Assembly (NCBI RefSeq): GCF_900142785.1
Contig: NZ_FRCD01000002.1
Location: 293,736-357,735 of the forward strand
Length of the DNA stretch: 64,000 nt
Direction of reading: 5' to 3'
Origin: Chryseobacterium carnipullorum
GTDB lineage: Bacteria > Bacteroidota > Bacteroidia > Flavobacteriales > Weeksellaceae
Notes under the pieces: generated by a model
What the model was told of the DNA's origin: nothing
Seen by the model: the letters and a program-made list of their open reading frames with translations, nothing else
Databases searched by the model: none
In this document: in pieces, positions 36,135 to 44,631 of the stretch
Numbering within the stretch: the stretch's first letter is position 1
How the letters are laid out: every line of letters begins with the position of its first letter
Program-made: the position numbers and the translations under genes

Positions 36135-36629
36135 TTATTTAAGAAGTTTCTTTGAATAATGATATACGGACTTATTATATCTGGGTAAATGTTTAGATAG
36201 TGATTCAAGAACTACTGATAACGCTTCCTTATCATTATTGATGGAGGAAAGTGACAACGCCAGAAAAGCATTCACCGCATCATCCAGTTCATCAGAATAG
36301 TTTTCCTTTTCTTCTCTCAGGATCTCAATACTTTCGTCTGTTTTCCCATTATTTCTAAGGGTACTGGCCAGTTGAATTCTTGCTCTTCTTCTGCGTAATC
36401 CCGTAAGACCTAAGTGTAAAGCTGATCTGTAAAGAGGCTCCGCATCTTTCTCAGAACCCGTAGAATCATAGACGCATGCTCTTTCAAAATCTGCAATAGC
36501 ATGGCGTTGGTGAGCACATAAGGTTTCTGTATGTACTTTTATTTTTTCGATGAAATCAGCATTGGAAATAAGTCCCAGTTGATCCCATATTGTTTTTAAT
36601 TCTGCCTCCCAAAGTTCAAAATCTATCAT
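36135..36629 (-). CDS. Tetratricopeptide repeat protein
   Basis: 164 residues, fully helical. TPR units are seen as HAIADFERACVYDSTGSEKDAEPLYRSALHLGLT (about 42-75) and RARIQLASTLRNNGKTDESIEILREEKENY (about 82-111). TPR scaffolds bind partners; the partner here is unknown. It lies between the Arr gene and the acetyltransferase on the same strand, with an 18-bp gap to Arr, so all three may be cotranscribed. Confidence 0.82.
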   Translation of the reverse strand: MIDFELWEAELKTIWDQLGLISNADFIEKIKVHTETLCAHQRHAIADFERACVYDSTGSEKDAEPLYRSALHLGLTGLRRRRARIQLASTLRNNGKTDESIEILREEKENYSDELDDAVNAFLALSLSSINNDKEALSVVLESLSKHLPRYNKSVYHYSKKLLK

Positions 36630-36647
36630 TTTGTTATATTTTTTTTT

Positions 36648-37061
36648 TCAGTCCTCAATAGCTTCAATGCCTTGCTGTTTCAGCTTTTCAAGGTGATCTC
36701 TCATCGTTTTCAGCTGCTCCGGCGAATGCGCCTGCCATTCTGTAACTTCTCCCGTTACTTTAAAAGGATGCTGCGAACGGTAAGATTTTGTAGGATTGCC
36801 CGGAAATTTTTTGTCTGTTAGATTGGGATCATCTTCAATCAGGCCTGTAGGTTCTACCGTATAAATTCGTTCTTTCCCCTCTCCGAAAGCCAGTTCGGCG
36901 CCCCATGTTGCCGCTTCCAAAGTCGCAGAAAGATAGATGTATTTTGCTTTTCTCTTGGTGCCATAGTTGGAGGTGAAACCAATTTCGATGAGGTCTCCGG
37001 TTTTAAGATCTGCTTTGGTACCGTGGTAGTAGACGGGAGCTTCTGTGGATGTTGTGTTCAT
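36648..37061 (-). CDS. arr: Rifamycin ADP-ribosyltransferase (Arr family)
   Basis: 137 residues, the normal Arr length. The motifs YYHGTKADLKTGDLIEIG, KAKYIYLSATLEAATWGAELAFGEG, RIYTVEPTGLIEDDPNLTDKK and FPGNPTKSYRSQHP fit the family throughout. The reported catalytic/binding triad is kept with even spacing: H13, Y43 and D78 (H19/Y49/D84 in the mycobacterial enzyme). It transfers ADP-ribose from NAD+ to the ansa-chain hydroxyl of rifamycins and so inactivates them. No mobile element is next to it, so this may be a native chromosomal copy. Confidence 0.93.
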   Translation of the reverse strand: MNTTSTEAPVYYHGTKADLKTGDLIEIGFTSNYGTKRKAKYIYLSATLEAATWGAELAFGEGKERIYTVEPTGLIEDDPNLTDKKFPGNPTKSYRSQHPFKVTGEVTEWQAHSPEQLKTMRDHLEKLKQQGIEAIED

Positions 37062-37147
37062 AGAGGTGTTTTTGTGATATGGTGTATAAAAATAAATAAA
37101 ATAATCATTTGATTTTGTTATTCAGACGATGGGCAAAATTCTAATGA

Positions 37148-37993
37148 TCATTGAAGTTGAACCAATTGCTCCTGAAATTCATCAGAAGTGACAGTCCCCA
37201 TAGCAAATTGATATTGAAGCCGTTCAATTTTTTCGTTTTTAGTCAGCGGTCTGTTATGAATAGCTTCTATAATCTGATCCTCGTCCGGTAATGATCCCAG
37301 TATATGTGTTTTTTGTTGGAATGCTTTAAAATATCTGATCCCGAATTTCCTCTGGGAAATGGCATTAAAATGAATATTGTCAGGATTGGCTGTCAAACCT
37401 TCAGCAGATACAAAGTAACAGTGCTCATGATCTTCTGCAAATTGGATGAGTGCTTTATTGACTTCGTTGTATTCATTAAAATATTGACCATACCTACCGT
37501 CTTGTAAAAAATCACCCAGTCCTCCAATAATGAGCGGAAGGTCCGGAACATTAAGTTCTTCTCTCAGGGTTTTCATAATCAGGGCTAATTTTTCTCCATA
37601 GAGCCTGTATTTCTTTCCGTTGCTGTCATTTTCTCCCTGATGCCACAGAATTCCCTGCAAGGTGCTTATTTTTTGTGCCGCTTTTGCCTGAAAAACTGCA
37701 TTTTGAAACAATGGAGCTTCTACCGACCAGTCATCCAGACTGGTACCGCCGTCAGCACATGGAATTAATGCAATATCATCCTGTTGATTATGAAATAAAC
37801 GCCATGAAGAAGCAAAAGTAGCTGCCAGACCGACTCCGGAAGTGGAACGGTCAGGATTAACAGGCTCTGCCATCATTTGCCATCTTCCGTTTCTCAACAT
37901 TTTGATCTTTTCATCATCAATAGGAGGGACTTCCTTTAAAAAACCACGACCTGCCATATTAGACTGGCCAATCATTAGAAATGAATGTGTCAT
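37148..37993 (-). CDS. SGNH/SASA-type sialate O-acetylesterase-like protein
   Basis: 281 residues, no signal peptide. Block I GQSNMAGRG carries nucleophile S11; the GILWHQGENDS block (about 114-124) and the DNIHFNAISQRKFG block near 217-230 supply the catalytic Asp/His. This is the sialate O-acetylesterase/CE6-like family that removes O-acetyl groups from sugars. The last 25 residues (NEKIERLQYQFAMGTVTSDEFQEQLVQL) look like a SHOCT-type tail, unusual for this enzyme. Adjacent TetR-type regulator gene lies 28 bp upstream on the same strand. Confidence 0.85.
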   Translation of the reverse strand: MTHSFLMIGQSNMAGRGFLKEVPPIDDEKIKMLRNGRWQMMAEPVNPDRSTSGVGLAATFASSWRLFHNQQDDIALIPCADGGTSLDDWSVEAPLFQNAVFQAKAAQKISTLQGILWHQGENDSNGKKYRLYGEKLALIMKTLREELNVPDLPLIIGGLGDFLQDGRYGQYFNEYNEVNKALIQFAEDHEHCYFVSAEGLTANPDNIHFNAISQRKFGIRYFKAFQQKTHILGSLPDEDQIIEAIHNRPLTKNEKIERLQYQFAMGTVTSDEFQEQLVQLQ

Positions 37994-38021
37994 TGTATCT
38001 GTTTATGTATTGTTCTGTTCC

Positions 38022-38633
38022 TTATTCTTTTAGTGATCTGCAAACCTTTTCAAAGGTAATCCATACCATTTCGTCTGTTAAAGTAAAAGGTAATCCGCTG
38101 ATGCTTTTTCCCTGCTGATGAAAACGCAATAAGGTATACAAGGGAGAGAAAGCGATGGACCAGTAAATTTCAAAGGGAATTTCAGCCATTTCTCCTCTCT
38201 GCACTGTATTGGAAATGAAGTTTAAAAGATTGTTTTTGAACTCACTCATAAACATTCCCGGCTTCTCGTTAAACATTTCATTAAATTGATGACTGTAATG
38301 AGAATTGTTGATCTGTTCAAAGAATGGAAGCAGGAGAGGATTTTTGAGGGCATAATTATATCTGTTGGTCCATTGCACCCGCAGGCCTTCTTCAAGAGAA
38401 GAATCGGGATCGAATCCTTTATTGATTTCGATTTCCATTGTATTGCCTTCCTCAATAACCAGTTTAATAATTAGATCATCTTTGTCCTTATAATATACGT
38501 AAGGAGTTCCTACAGAGATATAGCATGCCTTCGCCAGTTTACTCATCGTAAAGCCGTCCAGCCCTTCTTTAACAATAATTTCAATAGCTTTCTGTTTAAT
38601 ACTGTTTTCTTTGTTGAGATCTCTTTTTCTCAT
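38022..38633 (-). CDS. TetR family transcriptional regulator
   Basis: 203 residues. The N-terminal helix-turn-helix is KQKAIEIIVKEGLDGFTMSKLAKACYISVGTPYVYYKDKDDLI (about 13-55), typical TetR. The C-terminal part is helical and ligand-binding. It lies 28 bp upstream of the SASA esterase gene and may control it and itself, or an unlinked target. No palindromic operator was noticed. Confidence 0.9.
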   Translation of the reverse strand: MRKRDLNKENSIKQKAIEIIVKEGLDGFTMSKLAKACYISVGTPYVYYKDKDDLIIKLVIEEGNTMEIEINKGFDPDSSLEEGLRVQWTNRYNYALKNPLLLPFFEQINNSHYSHQFNEMFNEKPGMFMSEFKNNLLNFISNTVQRGEMAEIPFEIYWSIAFSPLYTLLRFHQQGKSISGLPFTLTDEMVWITFEKVCRSLKE

Positions 38634-38771
38634 ATTTATCTTATTATCAGATTAATATAATTAAATGAATATTCATTTAATTATAAATGCAAATCTATAT
38701 ATTTTAATCCATACGAAGAAAAGTAATGTTAAAAAAAATAGAAATGAGAGATGTACTTTTAGAGAAATATA

Positions 38772-38812
38772 CTAATAATCAACAATGACGAAATCAGGAT
38801 TTCGAGCAGGAA
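38772..38812 (-). pseudogene. 3'-end scar of a paralogue of the 256-residue protein gene
   Basis: On the minus strand the frame ends NPDFVIVDY and a stop, the same nine residues that end the gene at 40260-41030. The nucleotides agree at most positions over about 30 bases. The rest of the copy is missing. Confidence 0.65.
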
Positions 38813-38880
38813 CAGGAGATTATTACCATTGTTGAGGGTTAGAAGCTGTCTGTATTCTTATTTTCAGCAGTAATTTCTTG

Positions 38881-40137
38881 TTATTTTTCAGACCCGCTCA
38901 ATGCATTCAGTTTGATACAATATTCATCCAGCAGATCATAAATAGCCTTTTGGTCTTTTCCCGAAATTTTGTTGTCCCAGTCGGTATTTACTATAAGGAA
39001 CCTGCCGATCTTTTTATCCTTAAAAAACCAGATGACAGAATTCATTCCAGGATCGCCGCCGGTATGACCGAAATTTCCGGTAGAGCCAAAGCCCATAGTG
39101 ATGCCCATATTGTATTCATCACTGTATTCGCTGTTGCTCCTGTCCTGAAAATTCCCGGCGTTGAGCTGAGGCGTAAAATATTCTTTGTAGCTTTCTTTGG
39201 AAAGAATCGTTCCTTTGCCGAAGTAACCTTTCATCAATTCCAGAAGGTATTTGCTCATATCACTTGAAGTTGTAAGCAGCCCTCCGTCAGGATAGGTATT
39301 AAGGGAATAGTAAGGATAGGGCGTTTGCTTGTTGATGAATGTATGGGTATATTTTGAAAAATCGATCGCATTAAAGTTCCAGCCGGAATGATTCATTTTT
39401 AATGGCTTAAGAATATATTTTGTAGTGAATACATCATAAGGAATTCCTGTTGCCTTTTCCAGAACCAATGCTGCCAGCGTTGCTCCAATATTGGAATAAT
39501 TAAAGATTTCGCCAGGCTTGTTTTCTGTAAATACATCTTTGGAATACCATTTTCCGCTTTCGCTGAGAACATGGGTTAAAAAATCTTCAATGGAAATTTT
39601 AGAGGAAGGAGGATTGAATTGGGTGGGTGAGATATCAATATTTACATTGGATGAAAGGTTTACCGTATCTTTTAACACAACAGTATTCAATAAATAGCCG
39701 TTGTTGTCATTGATGGAGGAGGTGTGTGTGGTGAGCTGCCGGATCGTTACAGCGACTTCAGGATGATAAGGATTCGTGACTTTGAATGGTAGATATTGGT
39801 TGACAGGATCATCCAGTTTGAGCTTTCCCAGTTCCTGAGCTTTAAGAATCGCAAGACCGATCAATGTTTTTGAAATGGAAGCTATATTTTGAACTGTATT
39901 TTCATCATATTTTTGAAGCGTCTTTGTGTTCGCAATGCCGAATCCGTTTTGGTACAGAATATCCCGATCATTCACCAACGCCACTCCAAATCCATTAAAG
40001 CTTGCATTCCTGCTGATTGCCGTTAGTTTATGGGTTAATTCATTTTGGATTTTGATAAATTCCCTTGACTGTTTTCTCTGCGCCTGACAGCAAATGGCGA
40101 TCGTAATAAAGAGAAGGGTATAAGATAGACTTTTCAT
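38881..40137 (-). CDS. Class C beta-lactamase-like serine hydrolase
   Basis: 418 residues with signal peptide (cut after CCQAQ, about residue 20). The serine-lysine motif SISK (S87, K90) and YSN (FNYSNIGATLAALVLEKATG) are present; GHTGGDPG takes the place of the KTG motif. The family (DUF3471/AmpC-like) covers D-alanyl-D-alanine peptidases, esterases and rarely true beta-lactamases; function cannot be fixed. It is periplasmic. It has no clear operon partner. Confidence 0.88.
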   Translation of the reverse strand: MKSLSYTLLFITIAICCQAQRKQSREFIKIQNELTHKLTAISRNASFNGFGVALVNDRDILYQNGFGIANTKTLQKYDENTVQNIASISKTLIGLAILKAQELGKLKLDDPVNQYLPFKVTNPYHPEVAVTIRQLTTHTSSINDNNGYLLNTVVLKDTVNLSSNVNIDISPTQFNPPSSKISIEDFLTHVLSESGKWYSKDVFTENKPGEIFNYSNIGATLAALVLEKATGIPYDVFTTKYILKPLKMNHSGWNFNAIDFSKYTHTFINKQTPYPYYSLNTYPDGGLLTTSSDMSKYLLELMKGYFGKGTILSKESYKEYFTPQLNAGNFQDRSNSEYSDEYNMGITMGFGSTGNFGHTGGDPGMNSVIWFFKDKKIGRFLIVNTDWDNKISGKDQKAIYDLLDEYCIKLNALSGSEK

Positions 40138-40219
40138 GATAGGTTTTTATTTAAAAACAACTTCAAGACCGTAATTATTACATTTTTAAAATTTTATCTT
40201 CACTGTATGAGAATAAAAA

Positions 40220-40246
40220 AAACCGTTCCAGATTTCTGAACGGTTT
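40220..40246 (-). terminator. Terminator of the 256-residue protein gene
   Basis: AAACCGTTC/GAACGGTTT stem (40220-40228 with 40238-40246); on the minus strand a T-run follows. It lies 14 nt after the stop codon. Confidence 0.8.
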
Positions 40247-40259
40247 GTCTATTTTGAAA

Positions 40260-41030
40260 TTAATAATCTACAATGACGAAATCCGGATTTCCGGTCGCGA
40301 AAAAGTAACCATTGATATCATCTTCCGTAGGAGGTTGGTCATATTCCTTTTTTAATGCGGTGATTTCTTTTTTTGACATGCCTTTCGTATTTTCTTTAGA
40401 CAGTTCCGATTTTTTGCGATATTCCCATTCTTCCCTATATTTTTTTAACCCGGTTTTATACTCTTCCGTTTTTTTGTATTGGGCAAACTGGCGAAACTTG
40501 AATTTTATAAACTCATCTTTGTCCAGATCTTTTTCCCTGACCACCGTATCATTGTCGATGGTCATTAATTTGTACCGCTCATGCAAAGATGAATAGCCGA
40601 AACTGGCAGCTTTAATAAGTTTTCCGGTTGGTATCACGAGTATTCCCGAATAATTAAGAACTATTTTTCGATTTCCGAAAAGTTTTTGGAAAACGGAAAT
40701 ATAATCTTCACTGTCTGAATTCAGATCCTGAATTTTAATATCAATTAAACTTAAAATATTATTTTCAATTTTAAATGTTGCTATATACTCGCGGTCATTT
40801 GATGAGGAAAATGAAAGCATTCTTTCTCCGTTCTTATATTGATGAAATTCGGTGAGTTGAGATCCATAGACCGGATGATCATCAGGATGCTTCTCCAAAT
40901 ATCCCTCCAAAGGATTATTCATGAGATCATACTCTTTGTTGTTGATGATGATTTTGTCAGGTTCCTGGCCGGTAGCAAAAATTTTTATAAGTGAAAAAGT
41001 AAAAAGGAGGATGACTATTTTAAGTTTCAT
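40260..41030 (-). CDS. Exported protein of unknown function
   Basis: 256 residues with a signal peptide (LKIVILLFTFSLIKIFATGQ). It starts with KIIINNKEYDLMNNPLEGYLEKHPDDHPVYG, has a highly charged C-terminal third (KKYREEWEYRKKSELSKENTKGMSK) and ends FATGNPDFVIVDY. I do not recognise the family. A 3'-end scar of a paralogue lies 1.5 kb away at 38772, so the locus once had a second copy. It is 14 nt upstream of its terminator and follows the metalloprotease-like gene by 14 bp, so the two are probably cotranscribed. Confidence 0.75.
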   Translation of the reverse strand: MKLKIVILLFTFSLIKIFATGQEPDKIIINNKEYDLMNNPLEGYLEKHPDDHPVYGSQLTEFHQYKNGERMLSFSSSNDREYIATFKIENNILSLIDIKIQDLNSDSEDYISVFQKLFGNRKIVLNYSGILVIPTGKLIKAASFGYSSLHERYKLMTIDNDTVVREKDLDKDEFIKFKFRQFAQYKKTEEYKTGLKKYREEWEYRKKSELSKENTKGMSKKEITALKKEYDQPPTEDDINGYFFATGNPDFVIVDY

Positions 41031-41044
41031 TGGAGAAGTTTGTT

Positions 41045-41824
41045 TTATGCAGGTTCAAAAGGTATTTTATTTTCATCAATAAGTTTTGCTTTTAATGCAT
41101 CAGCATAGGTATGAGCAAAATTTTCTTTTTCACTTTTGGGTATGCAGAAATAGAGATCTATTCTTTTCTCTTTTTCATCATAATTCTCTTCCTCTTCTGG
41201 ATCGTTTCCCGGACTTTTAATGACTTCTAAGTAATGAGCGTAATGTCCGAATTCATGTAGTAAGGTTCTGTAAAGTTGAGTATTTCTTGTAAATTCAGGT
41301 TTAAATTCAGCGATAAAGTTTCTTTTTAAAGTGGTAAATATATGTCCGTCAGCTTTTAATCTTTCAAATTCTTTTTGATCCTCAATGGTCTGTTTTTTAG
41401 GCCATAATAATTTTTTATCGGTATCAATGGCATCCAAAATAACAGCAGGAAAGTATTCATTTTCAAACTCAAAACTGTAAATTAACCTTCCCCATACTGG
41501 CGAAAGGATTTCTTCTTTTCTTTTTGGCTGTCTCAAAATAATGAACTTTAAATCTCCATAATCTTTAGATGGAATCTGTTCAATTATTTTCTGAATATCA
41601 TTCAATGAACAAGAATGCATTGAATGCTCTCGGGTTTCTTCGATCACAAATATGAATTCATGATTATTTATTAATCTTATTTCCTTTTGATAATGAGTAA
41701 GCCTTTCATAAAAAGGTTTTAAATTTCCATAGGGCGAAGAGATCGTCAATTTATTATTTTGACTATAGCCTTGATTTTCGGTTCCTATATTTCTATTTCT
41801 TCGTGTGGGACTATACATTGTCAA
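41045..41824 (-). CDS. Hypothetical protein with HExxH motif (possible metallopeptidase)
   Basis: 259 residues, no signal peptide. The segment QLYRTLLHEFGHYAHYLEVI contains HEFGH (H190, E191, H194) with a further His at 197, the standard zinc-binding pattern of metallopeptidases; a distal acidic ligand is not obvious. The rest is not recognised. It is first of two closely spaced minus genes with the exported protein of unknown function. Function as a protease is inferred only from the motif. Confidence 0.7.
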   Translation of the reverse strand: MTMYSPTRRNRNIGTENQGYSQNNKLTISSPYGNLKPFYERLTHYQKEIRLINNHEFIFVIEETREHSMHSCSLNDIQKIIEQIPSKDYGDLKFIILRQPKRKEEILSPVWGRLIYSFEFENEYFPAVILDAIDTDKKLLWPKKQTIEDQKEFERLKADGHIFTTLKRNFIAEFKPEFTRNTQLYRTLLHEFGHYAHYLEVIKSPGNDPEEEENYDEKEKRIDLYFCIPKSEKENFAHTYADALKAKLIDENKIPFEPA

Positions 41825-41947
41825 TAATTTATGGTTGAGGGAAGAAATTGTTTTCTCAGTGAATTTTGGGTTACCAAAGATTAAAGGAATGCTAAGGTAT
41901 TTTTGAATGATTGAAGTTTCTTTCTCTTAATCTTTGGTGACTGATCA

Positions 41948-42331
41948 TTAACGGATTGTTTTTTTACTTTTTAACTGAAAGACATTGCCTTCAGGATCTG
42001 TTCCGTCACACAGCCAAAAATCATAATTCTCAAATGTTTTAATGTCTCGCATCTGAATGTTTCTGGATACAAATTCCTTCCTTGCCGATTCTATATCTGT
42101 ATCAATTTCAAAAACGAGTTTGGTATTGTTATCAAACAGATGTCCGTTTTTTATATTTTCAAGATAAGGATCGCCTATTGTATGCAATCCAATCTGTAGT
42201 GCTCCTGCATTCAGAAGAGCCCAGACCGGATCTTCTTCCATTACTTCTAAACGAAAGTTTTCGACATAGAAATTTTTAAGCAATTCAACGTTTTTAACGT
42301 ACAAAATGATGGTGTCAAGAGTTGCCTTCAT
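41948..42331 (-). CDS. VOC (glyoxalase/bleomycin resistance) family protein
   Basis: 127 residues, two beta-alpha-beta-beta-beta units of the VOC fold. The start MKATLDTIILYVKNVELLKNFYVENFRLEV and the end WLCDGTDPEGNVFQLKSK are typical. The second metal-ligand His/Glu are only partly visible, so enzyme or binding protein cannot be told apart. It stands alone. Confidence 0.87.
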   Translation of the reverse strand: MKATLDTIILYVKNVELLKNFYVENFRLEVMEEDPVWALLNAGALQIGLHTIGDPYLENIKNGHLFDNNTKLVFEIDTDIESARKEFVSRNIQMRDIKTFENYDFWLCDGTDPEGNVFQLKSKKTIR

Positions 42332-42382
42332 GGATGGGTTTTAATAAAAGTAAAGATAAGAAAAGTTGTTCCAGTAGTATTT

Positions 42383-43042
42383 TTAAAATAAAGGTTCTCC
42401 ATTAAGATCCGTCGTCAGCACCTCACTCATATAATCAAAAAATGGACGCATGGCTAACAAGGTGAGTATGGCTTCTTTCTGAAAATTGGATGATAAAACT
42501 TCCTTATCGGTAAATTTCCTCATAACGACATATTGTTTTTTTCGGATGAGATCAATGGCCGGATGATTTTTATCAAAACCTCTTGGCGCCGTTTTTACAG
42601 CATCACCTTCAATGTTTCCAAAGTATTGTAAGAAAGTTTTGTCAGAAGTAATCTTTTCTATGGCTGCTGTATTAAGTTCTAATTCTTTACGGATACGGAG
42701 TAAATCTTTGGCTTCCGGACCCCAGAATCCGCCTCCCACAAAACTGTTATTAGGCTCTATCTGTATATAATATCCTCCTCTTAACATCGGTTTTGAACGG
42801 GAATAGCCAACCCCGAAATTATTTTTATAAGGTGTCTGATCTTTCGAAAACCGCACGTCTCTGTAAATCCGATAGATATGGATTCCTTTTAAATTGTCGT
42901 GTTCCTGAAGTTCGGTATAGATCTGATCAAAAAAAACTTTGTTTTCTTTGACAATTAAGTCATATTCCGGTTTATGCCGGGCAAACCATTCCCGATTGTT
43001 ATTTTTTTCCAGTTGTTTAAGGAATTCAAGTGCTTTTTTCAT
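42383..43042 (-). CDS. DUF2461 family protein
   Basis: 219 residues. The start ALEFLKQLEKNNNREWFARHKPEYD and blocks IYRDVRFSKDQTPYKNNFGVGYS, GGYYIQIEPNNSFVGGGFWGPE match the DUF2461 family well. Its activity is unknown. It stands 43 bp downstream of the GDYXXLXY gene on the same strand. Confidence 0.88.
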   Translation of the reverse strand: MKKALEFLKQLEKNNNREWFARHKPEYDLIVKENKVFFDQIYTELQEHDNLKGIHIYRIYRDVRFSKDQTPYKNNFGVGYSRSKPMLRGGYYIQIEPNNSFVGGGFWGPEAKDLLRIRKELELNTAAIEKITSDKTFLQYFGNIEGDAVKTAPRGFDKNHPAIDLIRKKQYVVMRKFTDKEVLSSNFQKEAILTLLAMRPFFDYMSEVLTTDLNGEPLF

Positions 43043-43085
43043 TTTGTAGAGTAGTTAAAGTCTGTATACGCTGGCAATGAGGTTC

Positions 43086-43574
43086 TTATTGTATATTGTT
43101 GAGCTGATCATTATAAAGGCCTACCAACAGACTGTTTCCGTTTTTATCGATTTTTACGCCGCCGTATTTTGCCTTTTCATATTTCTGAGCCTGTCCTTCC
43201 TGAAAGAAGAAAGATTCTGCTCCGATATTGATATTCCATTCATTGGGAGCCGTATATTTAATCAGGTATTCACCTTTATTCAAAGGGGTTGTTTCCTGTT
43301 GGAATCTCACTCTTTCTGCGATACCTTTGCTGTCGATACGGACTACGCAATAGCCTCTTTTAGGAAGGTATTTTGTATTTATATTTTCTGATAAGCTATA
43401 CCGCAAGTTCATGTAGTCGCCCTGCATCAAAGAACGGGGATCAACCGGGGCCAGCTGCAAAAGAACCAGTTGCCCCTCTTTTAAAAGGGCTTCCTTTTTG
43501 ACAACGGTATAATTGAAGTATACCAGCAAAATAACAAGGTTGGCTGCGATAATCATCCATTTATATTTTTTCAT
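43086..43574 (-). CDS. GDYXXLXY-domain membrane-associated protein
   Basis: 162 residues with an N-terminal membrane helix (MIIAANLVILLVYFNYTVV, about 7-25). The family motif GDYMNLRY is at 52-59. The rest is predicted periplasmic. Its start overlaps the end of the DUF4401 gene by 14 nt. The family is known only as a partner of DUF2157 and DUF4401 proteins; the trio is present here in that order. Confidence 0.9.
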   Translation of the reverse strand: MKKYKWMIIAANLVILLVYFNYTVVKKEALLKEGQLVLLQLAPVDPRSLMQGDYMNLRYSLSENINTKYLPKRGYCVVRIDSKGIAERVRFQQETTPLNKGEYLIKYTAPNEWNINIGAESFFFQEGQAQKYEKAKYGGVKIDKNGNSLLVGLYNDQLNNIQ

Positions 43575-44631
43575 TCGATGTCAGTTTTTTACGGGTTAAT
43601 AAATAAAGCCCCAGGAATAAAATACCAGAAGAAAATAAGAGAATGGATTTGGTCAGCAGGGTAAAATGCAGGTCGTAATAATATCGTGACACAAAATAAA
43701 TAAATGCCATCATGCCAATAGCCAGACTGGTTTTATAATTCACTAAAAAGCTTACAAGAATAATTAAAATAGCTCCGGATATTGCAGGAGATAGAAGTGT
43801 AGGTAAGAGAAGAGCCATTGTTACAATATAAATTCCTGCCTTTTGGGTGGTTTGGGAAATGCTCAAAACTTCAAAAAGACGGGAAAGAACAAACATAATG
43901 TTAAGTATAATAACCACAGAGGATACCCAAATGTAATCCCGGGATACTTCAATAAAATCATTTCCAAGAAAAACCAATCCTGCAAGGAATGAAAAAATAA
44001 GCCCGATGCGAACGGGATCGTATAATTTTGAAAAGGCGGGATGCAGAGAAATTATTTTGGCTTCTTTCAGGAACACGGCCGTAACCATGATCGCCAGGAG
44101 AGAAATATACAGGTGTATCAAATCATAATTGTGGTTGGATACTATCAGTGTTATAGAGCCTCCAGTGATGATTAATACAGAAATAAAGGCAATGATATAA
44201 CTCCGGACAACCACCAGCGATCCCGCTGCAATCAGAATACAAATAAGACTGACCGTATTTTCAGTCATTTCCATCTTAAATAAACCGAGTGCGAAAAGGA
44301 CCAATCCAATGAGGTATGATGAAATACTTACCGTATCAAAGATGATGGTTCTGTACATTCTATTAATGAACATTCCTCCTGTCATCAACAGGATTCCGGA
44401 GATCAGTAACCCTGACGTAGAATCATATATTCCGGTAATGAACAGGAATCCCAAAAAAGCTAGACTTGCTAAAATGCCCCCAAAGACAGACAATATTTTT
44501 ACTGCTAAAGATTGATGATCATCTCTTTTTTCATAAGCGGTAAAAATAGCCTCTTCATCAAATTTCAGTTCTTTATTTTCCTGGGTCCGAAAATAATCCA
44601 GGAGTTCTTTGATTTCTTCTCTATTTCTCAT
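43561..44631 (-). CDS. DUF4401 family multi-pass membrane protein
   Basis: 356 residues with about ten membrane helices after a charged 50-residue N-terminus. The layout (a helix pair every 20-25 residues) and position between DUF2157 and GDYXXLXY genes identify it as DUF4401. It overlaps its neighbours by 11 and 14 nt, so translation is coupled. Function unknown. Confidence 0.85.
   Translation of the reverse strand: MRNREEIKELLDYFRTQENKELKFDEEAIFTAYEKRDDHQSLAVKILSVFGGILASLAFLGFLFITGIYDSTSGLLISGILLMTGGMFINRMYRTIIFDTVSISSYLIGLVLFALGLFKMEMTENTVSLICILIAAGSLVVVRSYIIAFISVLIITGGSITLIVSNHNYDLIHLYISLLAIMVTAVFLKEAKIISLHPAFSKLYDPVRIGLIFSFLAGLVFLGNDFIEVSRDYIWVSSVVIILNIMFVLSRLFEVLSISQTTQKAGIYIVTMALLLPTLLSPAISGAILIILVSFLVNYKTSLAIGMMAFIYFVSRYYYDLHFTLLTKSILLFSSGILFLGLYLLTRKKLTSNEKI

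Noticed and set aside
38881..40137. True AmpC beta-lactamase
   Set aside because: SxxK and YSN motifs occur in many peptidases and esterases; the KTG box is replaced by HTG, so resistance cannot be claimed.
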